Below the pieces are notes generated by a model. That model saw only the letters and a program-made list of their open reading frames with translations, searched no databases and had not been told where the DNA came from. Below are positions 1 through 10,487 of a stretch of 64,000 nt of DNA, one piece after another. Source of the stretch: Gnetum montanum (taxonomy: Eukaryota; Streptophyta; Gnetopsida; Gnetales; Gnetaceae); contig MNCI01015788.1 of NCBI GenBank assembly GCA_015680685.1, forward strand, positions 94,228-158,227, in the 5' to 3' direction. A program made the position numbers and the translations under genes. Position 1 is the stretch's first letter. Each line of letters begins with the position of its first letter.

Positions 1-238
1 TGACTCTAGATAAACCCTCATGCCAACATTCCCAATTGCAATGTCATTATCCCTTGATTTTCAAAACATTCAATTCAGCAACATTTTCATTTCTATTCTA
101 ACTTCATGGTTAATTAACTGTTGCAAAATTCTTTACAAGAAAGAACATAATCCTCCTTGAACAGTTTTAGTTCATTAGGATTCTGTACCTCACCATTTGC
201 AAATAAGTCCACCTGTTCCAGGAAATGGTAAAAATGTG

Positions 239-691
239 CTAACACATATTACTTCGGCCAACTGTTTCTTCTTCTTCAACTTCTGACTGAATGTCTAAAA
301 CTTCTGAAGCTAAACCTGAATCTAACAGTAATTGAATAGCGAAACAGTCTTCATTATGTTCTTGGGGATCATCAACTGGTTCCCACTCTAGATAGGCTTT
401 AAAAAATTCTTTCAATCTACCACTATATTTAGATCTTTTATTTGGACATTCATATGCATAATGTCCTTGCTTCTTGCAGGTGTAACATGTGATTGTGCGT
501 TTCCTAACTGGTACACTTCTTCTTTTTGCAAAGAATCTTCTTCTACTAGGTTTGAAGGTTCTTCTAGGTGACCATATTTTCTTGGCAAACCTTGGGTATC
601 CTTTTCTTCTATTGAATCTTTTCTTTGGATGTTTAGAGGAATCTCGTGTAGGAGGTCCAAACGAATCTATTCCATCTAGATTATTGCACAC
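239..691 (-). pseudogene. Pararetroviral zinc-knuckle region of coat protein
   Basis: A 150-codon open stretch. Residues 20-66 are very basic (many Arg and Lys). A CCHC zinc knuckle follows, with Cys69, Cys72, His77 and Cys82 in C-x2-C-x4-H-x4-C spacing (446-487), then an acidic tail. Zinc knuckles of this form bind viral RNA during packaging in caulimovirids and retroelements. The frame is the same as the coat protein segment immediately upstream (692-976), separated by one stop codon. The four zinc ligands are intact. A retrotransposon gag is the alternative, but the linked movement protein favours a pararetrovirus. Confidence 0.75.
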
Positions 692-1624
692 TTATGCTGA
701 AGGTAAAATCTTTTGCAAACTAACATTATAACAAGAAAATTGAAGTTCTTGCCTAATCATATGTACAACATATGTAAAATATGTTAGGGCTAAATCTATA
801 TCCTTTTCCAAAGCTTTATATAAAACCATTTGACCTAATTTAGAAGACAAGCTTCCTAGATAGAGATAATTACTCATTTGATCTCTATGTAAAGCTAAGT
901 GATACACTTCATTTCCATATTCAGCACTAAACTGCTGAAAGTATCTTAGATCTATCAATTTTCTTTGGCTTAGCAATAACTTATCTTTAATTCTTAGCTT
1001 GGATGATAGATCAACTGTAAATTCTGATACTAAAGCAACAAAAACTCCATGTAAACCTGTTTGTAGAATTTGTTCCTATTGTTCTGTCGTAGCACTTTTC
1101 CACCAATATCTGATCTTTCCAGTAGCTCTTTTGAAGGCTCCAATGATAGTAGTTCTTTCATCTATATTCAAAATATTCATTGCAATCCTTAATTGATCTA
1201 TCCACAAACAAAGGGCATGAAGTACATCTTTTGGGGGTAGATAATCAATATCAATCATTGGAATTGTAGATGCCAGCCATTGTTGAAAAGTTGAGAATGC
1301 AGGGGGAGGATTGACTACAGGTCATTGCCATGGTCTTGTAGGTTGTTGTTGCCTAGCCATCATAATTCTTTGTTGAAAATCATCTATTGGAATTGTCTGT
1401 GGCTTAGATTTTGCTTCTGATTCGGCTCTAGCTATTTGAAATTCTTCTTTTGCTTCAGAAGGTGGTGCACTAGGTTGAGTTTGAGCTTGAGCTTGATTTT
1501 CTTTCTTTTCTACCATTAGCCGTTTAATTTTGTCTAACAGGGCTTTATCTCTTACATCAATTTGAATTTCTGGCTGTTGAACTAGAGGAGGTGCAGGTTC
1601 CTTCAGAGGAATCGACAATTTCAT
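692..1624 (-). pseudogene. Pararetroviral coat protein region (broken)
   Basis: The upstream third (1322-1624) is charged and Gln-rich and contains a likely coiled coil. The middle (1076-1258) has a Trp-containing helical stretch with a double Trp near its end, also present in the inverted copy at 5150-5340. The last part (692-976) is helical and leads directly into the zinc-knuckle segment. This order matches capsid regions of Caulimoviridae, where the basic CCHC knuckle closes the coat protein. Stops at 1322, 1076 and 692 interrupt the frame. No frameshift is needed to read through. Confidence 0.65.
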
Positions 1625-2351
1625 TTGATTTTCAAGAGTGAAAATCTCATGAAACTTGAGTGTGTTCTAGCTCGCTTGCTTTCTCTATTGCCGATGTTCA
1701 TCTCGGTCTCTTTGAATTTGCTCATAAGTAGTAAGATGTTTCACCATCTCCTTTGAGAGTTCACCAAGTTGATCACTTGTTTTATCAACACCAGTGTCAA
1801 TTGTTTCCAATTGATCTTCCATATGTTGAATGTGTTGTGATGCATAAGAGGTCCAATGCACCAAGTAATTTAATTGTCCAATTTCAGACTATTGATCTGT
1901 AGCACTGTTGAGAGAGTGCTCTAGCAAATAACTGCAATCCACTCTAGTTGTAGGAGGGTCTATCCTTGAAGCTATAGTTGAATAAGCAGCTTGAGATGGC
2001 CATCTTCAACCAGATAGCAATCTTCGATCTCCGAACTATCTGTAAGATGTTTCCTGAAACATATGAATTCTATGTTGAAATTTATACAAAGTACCTTGAG
2101 TATCATAGTTGGGTGACATTGATCCTTCTACTTCTACTTGTTGTGAAGTGCTTGAAGTAGGTCTTGAAGGACCACCTTTTTCTACCAACTTTCTAGGGGG
2201 CAATACTGATGGTATTTCTTCTAGCGTTATCATTGTTGATCTTTCAAATTGCTGGATTGGGTATTGACTCTATCTGAGTTTAGGCTTCTCATAGGTCTTG
2301 AATTCTTGTTCTTGTAACAAATGTTGAATTTTTCGAAATGATTGAATATAA

Positions 2352-3052
2352 CAAGGTGTCTTGATACTTATTCCACACTAAATTAAATGTTGACTGACTT
2401 TGGGAAATTGAGCTCCCCATTTGAGTTTGTGATTCATCAAAATTGTATTTGATAACTGGAAGGTTCCTCTTCCAGCAATCGCAGCATAAACTGAACTGGG
2501 CAATAATTCAACACCATGAACTTCAATACATAAGAGTAAGGCAGTTGAAATGTAATCATCAACCAATGCTAATTGATAATTAGTTTGAGCAGCACATATT
2601 GCATCAAAATCAAGTGTTCCTTGGAATTGGCAAATCTTTGCCTTTTCCCATGCTACTTCTGGATCTGTACTTATTCCATCATCGATTACTCAACTATCTA
2701 ACAGAGTTAATACATATTCAGCTCCTATATCATAGTTAAACTTAGGACTTACCATAATATCCATTTGTCGAAGATGTACATAATTATGTCCTTGATGTTT
2801 CCATTTTTTTCTTTCTTCTTCAATAAATAATGGATGGAAAATAGGGTGTATTCCTTTACCTTTGATATCTAGCAATGCTTCTGTTTGCTTGATTGAGGTA
2901 GACATTCTTGCTAAGAAGGTATTTGCAAACTTGTAGATGGAATCCTTTGGGATTTGAGGAAAGTTTACATCTTTATGTTCCCTTGACATGATTGACTTCT
3001 TCTTTTTCATTACCTCTACAAACGGCAGAATATCTTTCTGTGCTTTATACAT
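2352..3052 (-). pseudogene. Pararetroviral movement protein, 30K type (broken)
   Basis: Corresponds to the 30K-superfamily movement protein that carries plant viruses through plasmodesmata. The sequence has a short hydrophobic strand followed by the conserved Leu-Leu-Asp motif at the end of the 2690-3052 segment. After the stop there, the segment ending at 2378 continues the beta-strand pattern seen in caulimovirid movement proteins. A second, inverted copy at 4196-4671 reads through the stop position and confirms that the two halves belong together. In-frame stops at 2690-2692 and 2378-2380 break this copy. Assignment to the 30K family rests on motif pattern and on position before the coat protein. 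Confidence 0.7.
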
Positions 3053-3073
3053 TTCTCCAGATTCTTCAATTAT

Positions 3074-3964
3074 TTATTCAACTTGAGTATTGCTAGATCT
3101 AAACATTAACATTCTAGGACGGATCTCTCCATCTTCTTCTTCTAATAAGCCATCGCCTTCTTCTTCCATGTAGTCGACTAGATAATCAGCATTATCATCA
3201 TCAGACTCCATTCTTACCATTAGCTCATCTTCTTCATCCTCTAATATTTGTCTTATCAACATATTCATAGCTTATCCCTGAAATCTTCGATTTTCTTTTT
3301 CTTGAATCAGCTCTTCTGTGTGCTCATCATAAACAGGGTTACTGATATCACTGAGAATTCTGCTTGAAGTTTCGACAGCTCATTGAAGGAGCAAGTGTTC
3401 TTCTTCAAAAGGACTTGGGTTTTCATTTAGGTCAGGGATGATTGGCATAGTGGTTGAGGTAGAGGGATGATCAGGAGGATATAAAACACATCGTCCAAAT
3501 TTGTCATAGACTTCTATTTGGGTTATAGGAGGTTGTGGAGGCTATGGTGGATCTAATTGAGATTTGAATTCATCATTAGGTAATTTAGCAATTTCAAAGA
3601 CGACTTCAGTATTGGTAGGACATAACATTAAAGGTCCATTCGGTTCAGGAAAAAGTGTTAAAATAGATGCACAATGAAATAGAGGTTATTTTGGGACTTC
3701 TCTAGTCATTAGATTAGGAGTAGAGGCATAACAAGTTCCCATTGACCAATAATATGTAGAAATTAAAGAAACTCTTTTTGCTATAGGCTTTTGTAAAACA
3801 TTCCAATATAAAGCACCAAATCTATTAGGATTCATGTACCTATGTCCACGATCAATAAGAGTTTCTACAAGTGTAGCCAAGTTGTCAGCTTTCATTTTTT
3901 CACCATTCCATTCAGGTGCATACCAACAACTATTATCAGTTAAGTGCCAATGCATCCATGCCAT
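3074..3964 (-). pseudogene. Pararetroviral polyprotein N-terminal region (broken)
   Basis: Upstream part of the viral polyprotein, read from 3964 leftwards. The first 92 codons (3686-3964) are rich in Trp and Tyr. A Pro-rich stretch follows, then a strongly acidic stretch at 3074-3268 with runs of Glu and Asp. Several stops interrupt it, including one just before the methionine at 3268. I do not recognise a catalytic domain. Its position directly before the movement protein and its shared frame show that it belongs to the viral polyprotein. It could correspond to an uncharacterised N-terminal module of a caulimovirid. The 3964 methionine is only the first one in the open stretch, so the true start may lie further upstream. 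Confidence 0.6.
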
Positions 3965-4195
3965 ATCATAAAAGCAATAATCATTTTCACATCACCAACA
4001 CTCATGACTAATCAATGGATTCAACTCCTCAGTTTCTAACAGTGCAGATCAAGTTAGTTTGTTGTACATAGAACATTTTCTCCAGATATTACTAGATCAA
4101 GTTAGTGATAATGACCAGATAGCTTGTGATGCATAAGCTGTACTTGAATAAGCAACTTGAGGTGGCACAAACATATGACTGCATAGTAGGAAATT

Positions 4196-5360
4196 GAATA
4201 CGCCTTGTGTTCCTTCCATTATTTATTGAAGAAGAAATAGAAAAATGAAAACATCAAGGACATAATTATGTACATCTTGGACAAATGGATATTACAGTAA
4301 GTCCTAAGTTTAACTATGATATAGGAGCTGAATATGTAGTAACTCTATTAGATAGTCGAGTAATCAATGATGGAATAAGTACAGATCCAGAAGTAGCATG
4401 GGAAAAGACAAAGATTTTCCAATTCCAAGGAACACTTGATTCTAATGCAATATGTGCTGTTCAACCTAATTATCAATTAGCATTGGTTGATGATTACATT
4501 TCAACTGCTTTACTCTTATGTATTGAAGTTCATGGTGTTGAATTATTGCCCAATTCGGTTTATGTTACAGTTGCCACAAGAGGAATCTTCCAGTTGTCAA
4601 ATACAATTTTGATGAACCACAAACTGAAATGGGGAGTTCAATTTTCCAAAGGTAGTCAACATTTAATTTAGTGTGGAAGAAGTATCAAGACACCTGGTTA
4701 TATTCAATCATTTCGAAAAATTCAACATTTGTTACACGAACAAGAATTCAATACCTATGAGAAGCCTAAACTCAGATGGAGTCAATACCCAATGCAACAG
4801 TTTGGAAGATCAGTAGTGATAACGCTAGAAGCAATACCATCAGTATTGCCCCCTAGAAAGTTGGTAGAAAAAGGTGGTTCTTAAATGTCTAATGGAAGAA
4901 AAGAAAGGAAAGCAAGCTCAAGATCAAACTCAACCTAGTGCATCACCTTCTAAAGAAAAAGAAGAATTTCAAATAGCTAGAGCCGAATTAGAAACAAAAT
5001 CTGAGCCACAGACACCTAGAATTCCAATAGATGATTGTCAACAAAGAATTATGATGGCTAGGCAACAACAACCTACAAGACCATGGCAACGACCTGTAGT
5101 CAATCCTCCCCCTACATTCTCAACTTTTCAACAATGGGTGGCATCTACAATTCCAGTGATTGATATTGATTATCTACCCCCAAAAGAGGTACTTTATGCC
5201 CTTCGTTTGTGGATAGATAAATTAAGGATTGCAATGAATATTTTGAATATAGATGAAAGAACTACTATCATTGGAGCCTTCACAAGAGCTGCTAGAAAGA
5301 TCAGACATTGGTGGGAAAGTGCTACGACAGAACAACAGGAACAAATTCTACAAACAGGTT
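4196..5360 (+). mobile_element. Endogenous pararetrovirus fragment, right (inverted) arm
   Basis: A second copy of the movement/coat region lies on the opposite strand to the left arm, so the two form a large inverted repeat around a spacer of about 1.3 kb. Homology begins near 4196 (matching about 2855) and runs to about 5360 (matching about 1020-1060). Relative to the left arm there is an internal deletion of roughly 600 bases near 4884, where the sequence jumps from the post-movement-protein region to the Gln-rich coat region. The frame changes across that deletion. Confidence 0.8.
4235..4671 (+). pseudogene. Pararetroviral movement protein copy (truncated)
   Basis: The open part, 4285-4671 (128 residues), covers the core of the 30K-type movement protein, including the Leu-Leu-Asp motif, and is uninterrupted where the left arm has a stop. 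The N-terminal half found in the left arm (2855-3052) is missing. Before 4285 the sequence continues in a related reading for about 50 bases. The methionine at 4285 is therefore an internal residue of the original protein, not a start codon. Confidence 0.7.
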
Positions 5361-5370
5361 TAACACTTTT
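4874..5370 (+). pseudogene. Pararetroviral coat protein copy (truncated)
   Basis: Homologous to the left-arm coat segments at 1322-1624 and 1076-1258, here joined in one open frame of about 165 residues. It has the same Gln/Ala-rich charged start and the double Trp near 5310. From about 5360 the open frame runs on to 5542, but those last residues do not match the left arm. They are antisense to an exon-like piece of a different gene, so the viral part ends near 5360. The methionine at 4874 lies at the internal deletion junction and is not a true start. Confidence 0.65.
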
Positions 5371-5389
5371 CTTACCAACATTAGGAGCT

Positions 5390-7400
5390 ATCTTTTGCAA
5401 TCTATCTACCATATCATTCATCATCTCCTTCATGAATTCTAGTTTGTATGGAGCCTTCACCCAACGTTTGGAATATAATGTGGATGTAGATGCTTTTGGA
5501 GGAGGTTCACTCTCTATAATGGCCATAATGGTTAGACATTAATTATAATAAGATAAACATATAAAATAAAAATCAAACAAAAAATAAAAAATTTAAACTT
5601 AAATTTAAATTTAAAACACAACAAGAAGATCATGAGATAGGTCTATTGGAAGGTTTCTTTTTGAAGCCAAATCACCTAAGATGGAATTCAACATATTGAA
5701 AGCCTTCACAAATGTTCTCTCCTTCTCTTCTCTACGTCATTGCTCTTCCTCTACAACAATCTTAGTAGATGACTCCTACTTCTTTATTATAGTAAAAGAA
5801 AATCAATAAAATATATAAAAAAAATTAGCAAACATTTAAGAACAAAAATATAACTTAAAACATAACAAAAATTTAAACCTAAAAAAAAAAGAAAAACTAA
5901 AAATATACAAAAAATGTTTACATACTTCCACCCTCTTGATTTACTATAATGAGCTTGATGGTCATTCTTTTAGGCACTTGTTAGGAACCTGAACCTCGTC
6001 TTCAACATGTGGCCTTTTCATCTTCTTTCTAGAGACATCATCTTCTTTCTTGCATAACCTTTTGGCCTTGTTTGCACTACCCTGCATAGCATGAGGCTCG
6101 ATCCCCATTCTATTAAGGGAACAACCACACAAACCATGTGAACTAATAAGATGCTTAGTGGTAATAGATAGTGATTCTCCTATCTCCTTCAGTAGTGGAT
6201 CTTGGTGATGCATAACTTGAGTGATATGTTTAGTCCAAGGCCTAGAGAGTTGGAAAGAATCATGTGCAACCTGTTCTCCATCTCTCTTGATCACCAAAAA
6301 CTCCACAAACCTCTTATGATATGCAAAGAAGAATGTAAAATGCAAGTGATGAAAATTATCAAGATTATTGTAGAACTTTTGGATTTCATCCCTTAAGCTG
6401 ACAACTAGGTGGGTAGCCCAATTAAATGTAGTACCATCAATTAACACTTTTTTCATTGTCTAAACCTATGGAACTTCTATTGTTTTATTCTATGACAATG
6501 ACATGGAAAACACTCTAGCATAAAAAAGAAGGTAGGTCTCATTGGCTTTCTCAACTATACACTTCTTAAAAGTTAATGTTGCACTAGAAGGATAGCTAAC
6601 CTAGGTTTTCATTTCCTCTCTATGACCTATATCCTTCCCTACTCTAGTGGTAACCTTGGCACTTCTAGAGGATATGCCAAAGAGATCGCTAAACATGGAT
6701 ACATTAATGCTTGACATAACAAGATAATCATGAATGAAATTGATGAATTTGATAATTCCCTCTTGAAAAGAATCAATCATGTTCAATATCTCAACAAGCA
6801 AAATCATTAGACTAGGAAACATGAACAAATCATACAAACCTACATTAGTAAGCATCTGTTAGATGTTCATATGAGCCATTTCTACCAACCATTCTTATGC
6901 AAAGTTTACTTCACCCCACTTGAGTTGAATTTTCTTCTCAAAATGCTCTAAGGCACTCATGTTAATTGTAAATTGATGCATAGAATTTGAAAACACAACA
7001 TAGGTAACATGTTAAACTCTTAAAACTATGAAAACTTTAAAAATAAAAAAGAACAAAAATACAAAAATTGTAAAAAACCAAAAATATTAAAAATTGTTTG
7101 CCATATCAAACAACTTATACTTACTAGGCCTAGGTAAGGTTATAACCTTAGGAAAAGATGGTGCCAATGCTTCCAAGTCTGTGAGAGCCCACCATTTGTG
7201 TGTACAATTGGTGACTAAATTTGTTTCATATAGATAGGAGTACTGCATACGATATCTACTAAACTTCGGTTCAAGCTAATTGAGTACCTCAAATCTCATG
7301 ATCTCACCTTGCATGAATTCTTCCAAGGCTATATGAACGATAGATAGGGTTTGGTCATTCCTCACCAATTCCTTGGGATGTACCCTATACCAACAAAAAA
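5390..7400 (-). pseudogene. Unidentified intron-like gene remnant
   Basis: Read leftwards, four or more coding-like blocks alternate with very T-rich, intron-like stretches: about 7390-7140, 6960-6480, 6456-5940, 5770-5630 and 5540-5385. The largest open block (5962-6456, 164 residues) is rich in aromatic residues and ends in a basic, nuclear-signal-like stretch. Splice-like signals are visible. A donor-like site lies near 5926 with a matching acceptor near 5772, another donor-like GTAAGTAT variant is near 7125, and a GGTAAG lies near 5385 where the viral sequence begins. In-frame stops show that it is dead. I do not recognise the family. It could be a captured host gene fragment or an unusual transposon ORF. 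Confidence 0.4.
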
Positions 7401-7849
7401 GAAATTGGAGCATCAATACAGTTAGAACTAAGCAACCTTAAAGATAAAAAATAAACTAATATAACAATTGGAATCAAACTTATGGTTTGATTAGGTAGCT
7501 AGTTCCTAGAGGATTTTGAAAGAGTATGTTTATTCTATGACTTATCATCAAGGTTTTGTCATAATTGTATTATGAATGCATAGGCATTTCTCAGATTTTG
7601 GATAACTATCTAACCCTTATTGTAAATAAGCTCTCATTATATTCTATGTCCCTTTGAGTGTCCAGATCATCCACTATGAATTGCAAGATGCCAACAGAAG
7701 ATCTTTCCAAGAGGATCTTTGTGATGATCAAAACAACATCCAATACTAAGTATGATCACATGATTAGACTATAGTTGTAGAGTAGGTATGCCAATAATTT
7801 CCTTGCACTAGGTCTAAACTTGATCGAAGTATTTCTGTCAATGCATAAA
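7401..7849. other. Unassigned stretch between gene remnant and viral pol
   Basis: No coding region, RNA gene or element end is recognised here. The sequence is AT-rich, with short open frames that have no conserved motif. Confidence 0.4.
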
Positions 7850-8092
7850 TTTTGGTTTAAACTCTTTTGTGTGATCATTCCAATGTAGCATGGGATTTCC
7901 ACAAGCTTCACAATGATCAAAATGGATTTTAGCATGGCCCTCTACATAGCCAAAACTCATGATAATTTCAACATAAAAACTCATATAGCCATTACAACAA
8001 AAATTAATGTTAGAAAATTTGACCATTAGATGGATCACTTTTTTAAGTATAAGGAAGTTACTAGTCCAGAGTAAACAAATATTACTGAATCT

Positions 8093-9345
8093 AGCCAACA
8101 CCGAAGAAATTGGAAAATAGATAGAAGAATTCTTGAAGAAAGGATTAATTAGGCCTTCATAATCTAATTATTCTTGTGCAAGCTTCATAGTCAGAAATCA
8201 TGACGAAGTCAAAAAAGGCAAAGCCAGAATGGTAATTAACTACATTCCCTTGAATGTAGTTACAATAGATGTCGAGTGGCCTTTGCCAAATAAGGAAACC
8301 TTGATTCAAAAATTTGATGTGAAGAATTACTTTAGTAAGTTCGATTGCAAGAGTGGATATCACCAAATCAAAATTTCTGAATAAGCTACCACAAGACAGC
8401 ATTCAACACACCTCAAGGACTATACGAATGGACAGTCATGCCATTTGGTTTGAAGAATGCACCGTCCCAATTCCAACATCGAATGGATCAAGTATTTGGA
8501 AAATATCATGATTTCATAGCAAATTACATTGATGATTTTTTGGTTTTCTCTTATTCCCTTGAAGATCATGTCAACCACTTGCTACATTTTGCAAACATCT
8601 GTAAACAACATGGTATTATATTTTCCAAAGATCCAAAGAAGTTTCAGATTGGCAGAAGAGAAATTGAGTTGTTAGGTATTCAACTAAAGGAAGGAAAGAT
8701 ATTCATGCAACCCGATGTATTACAGAAAATTTCATAGTTTCCAGATAAGCTAGAGGACAAAGAGCAATGTTTAAGATTTCTTGGATGTGTAAATTATGTG
8801 TCCAAACATATAGAAAAGTTTAGTGATAAAACAACTAAAATCCGCTGGTGCAAGAATCAATTGCCATTAGTGTGGACAAGAAAAGCTACAGAACAAGTCA
8901 TCCAACTGAAGAAAGAATGCTAGAATTTACTGCCTCTCAATCCTATCATGAAAGGACCATTTGTATTGAATACAGATGCTAGTTTTGATGCATGGGCAGT
9001 AGTTCTACTTAGAAAAGCTTCAAGGAATGATGAAGAAATTTGTGCATATGCCTCAGGTAGTTTTCATAAACATGAATTAAATTATTGGCCTGCAGAAAAG
9101 GAGATTCTCGCTACAATTCGAGGATTGGAGAAATTTCATATTTACTTAATTGAAGGGCCATTCATTTTAAGGACAAATTCAGCTAATTTGGAAACTTTGT
9201 TGAAAAGGAAAATAACACCCTCACCAAAGCTTCAACACTTTGCTTGGTGGAAGTTCTTATTGGCTCAATATCAGTTTTTAGTAGAATGAATTCCAGCTCC
9301 AGTAAATTTTCTCCCAGATTCTCTCACTCAAGAATTAAAACCATA
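8093..9345 (+). pseudogene. Pararetroviral reverse transcriptase and RNase H (broken)
   Basis: The polymerase copies viral RNA into DNA, and the RNase H part degrades the RNA strand. Visible RT landmarks in order: the N-terminal helix and LIRPS-type motif near 8130, a basic RMVINY-like motif near 8230, the SGYHQI motif near 8355, the MPFGLKNAPSQF motif at 8438-8475, and the active-site YIDDFLVFS at about 8525. RNase H follows at 8948-9289 with its TDAS motif (first catalytic Asp) at 8969. The C-terminal LPDSL motif lies near 9310. Breaks are stops near 8160, 8383, 8736 and 9289 and one frame change between 8383 and 8438. The catalytic Asp pair is intact. The YIDD form and lack of an adjoining integrase fit Caulimoviridae rather than gypsy elements. 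Confidence 0.9.
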
Positions 9346-9358
9346 GGCACAGATCAAA

Positions 9359-9958
9359 ATGATGCAACCTGAAGGAAGCAGTTCCTCGCAGAACCCAATG
9401 CAAGATATGGATGATTGGCTATCATGGCCCTTAACAAGTTTAGAAGATCGAGTTAGATGGTGTAGATAGATTTAGAAGTTCTTTCCACAAGATTCAACCA
9501 TGAGTCTTAGCAAGGAATATCCAACAATTGATGTATTCATCAACATGGCTGGTCGACTTGATTGCCTCATCAACAATCTAAGGTGGAGTAGACTTGAACT
9601 AAGGATCCTCACTCATCTTCAACAAATGGAAGTGCTAGACAACTTGTTGCTAACACGACGTCCATTATTTCCAAATGATATCACCAGAGCTTATTTGAAC
9701 CAAGTGCTAGAATCCAACGGCTGGGAAGCAAAGTTGTGTCACTCTTTTCAATGGATCAACTTCTTTGATGCAACCATGTGGTATGAGAACGAGCAAATCA
9801 TGCCAAAACAGTTACCCCTGTCAGAGGAAGTGACATCATCACCTGAAACCGTCTTCTCAGAATTATCCAAACTTATCAAATATTTTCCTGACTTCCAGAA
9901 AGCGTGTAGGAAAATATGTGGCATGCATAAGGTGATTCTCAAAGTCATCCCCAGATAA
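9359..9958 (+). pseudogene. Pararetroviral 3' ORF of unknown function
   Basis: A frame of 199 codons begins with two methionines just after the RNase H end. It contains two close stops near 9467 and 9473, then stays open from 9500 to 9958 (152 residues). The N-terminal part is Ser, Asp and Trp rich, and the rest looks alpha-helical with many Leu. It has no motif I recognise. It sits between RNase H and the promoter, the place where caulimoviruses carry the translation transactivator and some other caulimovirids carry extra ORFs. That positional parallel is only an inference. Only two stops in 200 codons suggests a genuine viral gene. Confidence 0.55.
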
Positions 9959-9959
9959 G

Positions 9960-10110
9960 GATGCTGCGTCAGTCGATATAGATATAGATAAGTGTGTAAG
10001 TCAGTTGTAACCATCTGGATAAGGATGATGAGTCAGTGTGCATCTCTAGCATGGCTTGTACGCTACCCTAAGCCTCTTAAGCTATAAATAAGAGACCCTG
10101 TCCATAATGA
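9960..10110 (+). promoter_or_regulatory. Pararetroviral promoter-like region
   Basis: A TATAAATA box lies at 10083-10090. Upstream, 9963-10045 contains three related GTCAGT-type motifs (near 9970, 10002 and 10034). One is in a TGACG-related context and one in a TGACTC context, reminiscent of the as-1-type elements of caulimovirus promoters. The region directly follows the last viral ORF, as the pregenomic RNA promoter does in Caulimoviridae. About 45 bases after the TATA box there is a short TCTAG-type tandem (10136-10154) in the presumed leader. Activity cannot be judged from sequence. Confidence 0.5.
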
Positions 10111-10235
10111 CAAAAAACCACACAAGAAGCACCATAGTCTAGTCTAGTCTAGTCCTAGAATAGGAAAGAGTCAAAGAGAGTGCAAGCCAGAGTCTAATTC
10201 TACTTTGCTTTGTAAGATTTGGTTCAGTAATGCAA

Positions 10236-10487
10236 TCATATATCCTCTACTTTTTTAAGTGAAATAGTTATTGAATGATCTGAAAGCTCTAATCGAATAT
10301 TACTCTTCTTCAATGGGTGAAGATTCCATGCCTTGTACATATCTTGTAAAATAAGGTTCACTGTTGACCTAAAATCTAATAGTGCCTTGCATGATTTATG
10401 TCTTACTATTTGGATATAGATAAATGGACTTCCATAATATGACCTTTTCTTAGCAAGTGCTCCTACTTTAATCCAATGTGTTATCAT
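10236..10487 (-). pseudogene. Ty3/gypsy aspartic protease fragment
   Basis: An open frame of 83 residues matches the protease region of elements A and B (compare 23940-24190 and 58280-58530). It shares the Cys-Lys-Ala-Leu-Leu-Asp active-site context, the NLI motif and the MYKAWNLHPL stretch. The active-site triad is damaged: Asp-Phe-Arg replaces the usual Asp-Ser-Gly or Asp-Thr-Gly. Protease would release gag and pol products from a polyprotein. No flanking RT or gag is recognised, so this is an isolated piece of an older copy, abutting the viral fragment. Confidence 0.7.

Larger units (their letters stand above)
1..3964 (-). mobile_element. Endogenous pararetrovirus (Caulimoviridae) fragment, left arm
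   Basis: A long viral segment reading leftwards. In order it holds an N-terminal region, a movement protein, a linker, a coat protein and a CCHC knuckle. All the pieces lie in the same minus-strand frame from 3964 down to 239, interrupted only by in-frame stops, so the decay is mainly by point nonsense changes. Viral-like reading continues below 239 (for example around 150-235) and then fades towards the window edge. The order movement protein, coat protein, zinc knuckle is that of Caulimoviridae polyproteins. I see no methionine-tRNA primer site. The segment is an old genomic copy, not a functional virus. Confidence 0.85.
1020..5360. repeat. Large imperfect inverted repeat of viral sequence
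   Basis: Left arm about 1020-2855 (minus) and right arm about 4196-5360 (plus) carry the same movement/coat sequence in opposite orientation, with about 1.34 kb between them (2856-4195). Within the spacer, 4120-4165 also resembles the left-arm sequence near 1960-2005, in the same orientation as the left arm. The locus was therefore rearranged more than once. Arm limits were read by eye and may be off by tens of bases. Confidence 0.75.
7850..10235 (+). mobile_element. Endogenous pararetrovirus fragment with pol, 3' ORF and promoter
   Basis: A plus-strand viral piece separate from the inverted arms. It holds reverse transcriptase and RNase H, then an extra ORF, then a promoter-like region with a TATA box. 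Viral-like reading can be followed back to about 7900, before the clear RT domain starts near 8093. The right end is abrupt at about 10235, where a gypsy protease fragment on the other strand begins. Together with the left arm it covers most caulimovirid modules, but the two are not contiguous and may come from different insertions. Confidence 0.8.

Noticed and set aside
5360-5542. Extension of the viral coat ORF to 5542
   Set aside because: Residues after about 5360 have no match in the left viral arm and are antisense to an exon-like block.
7838-8101. Minus-strand ORF with a Cys-x2-Cys pair
   Set aside because: It is antisense to the viral region leading into the RT. The plus strand reads as caulimovirid pol here.
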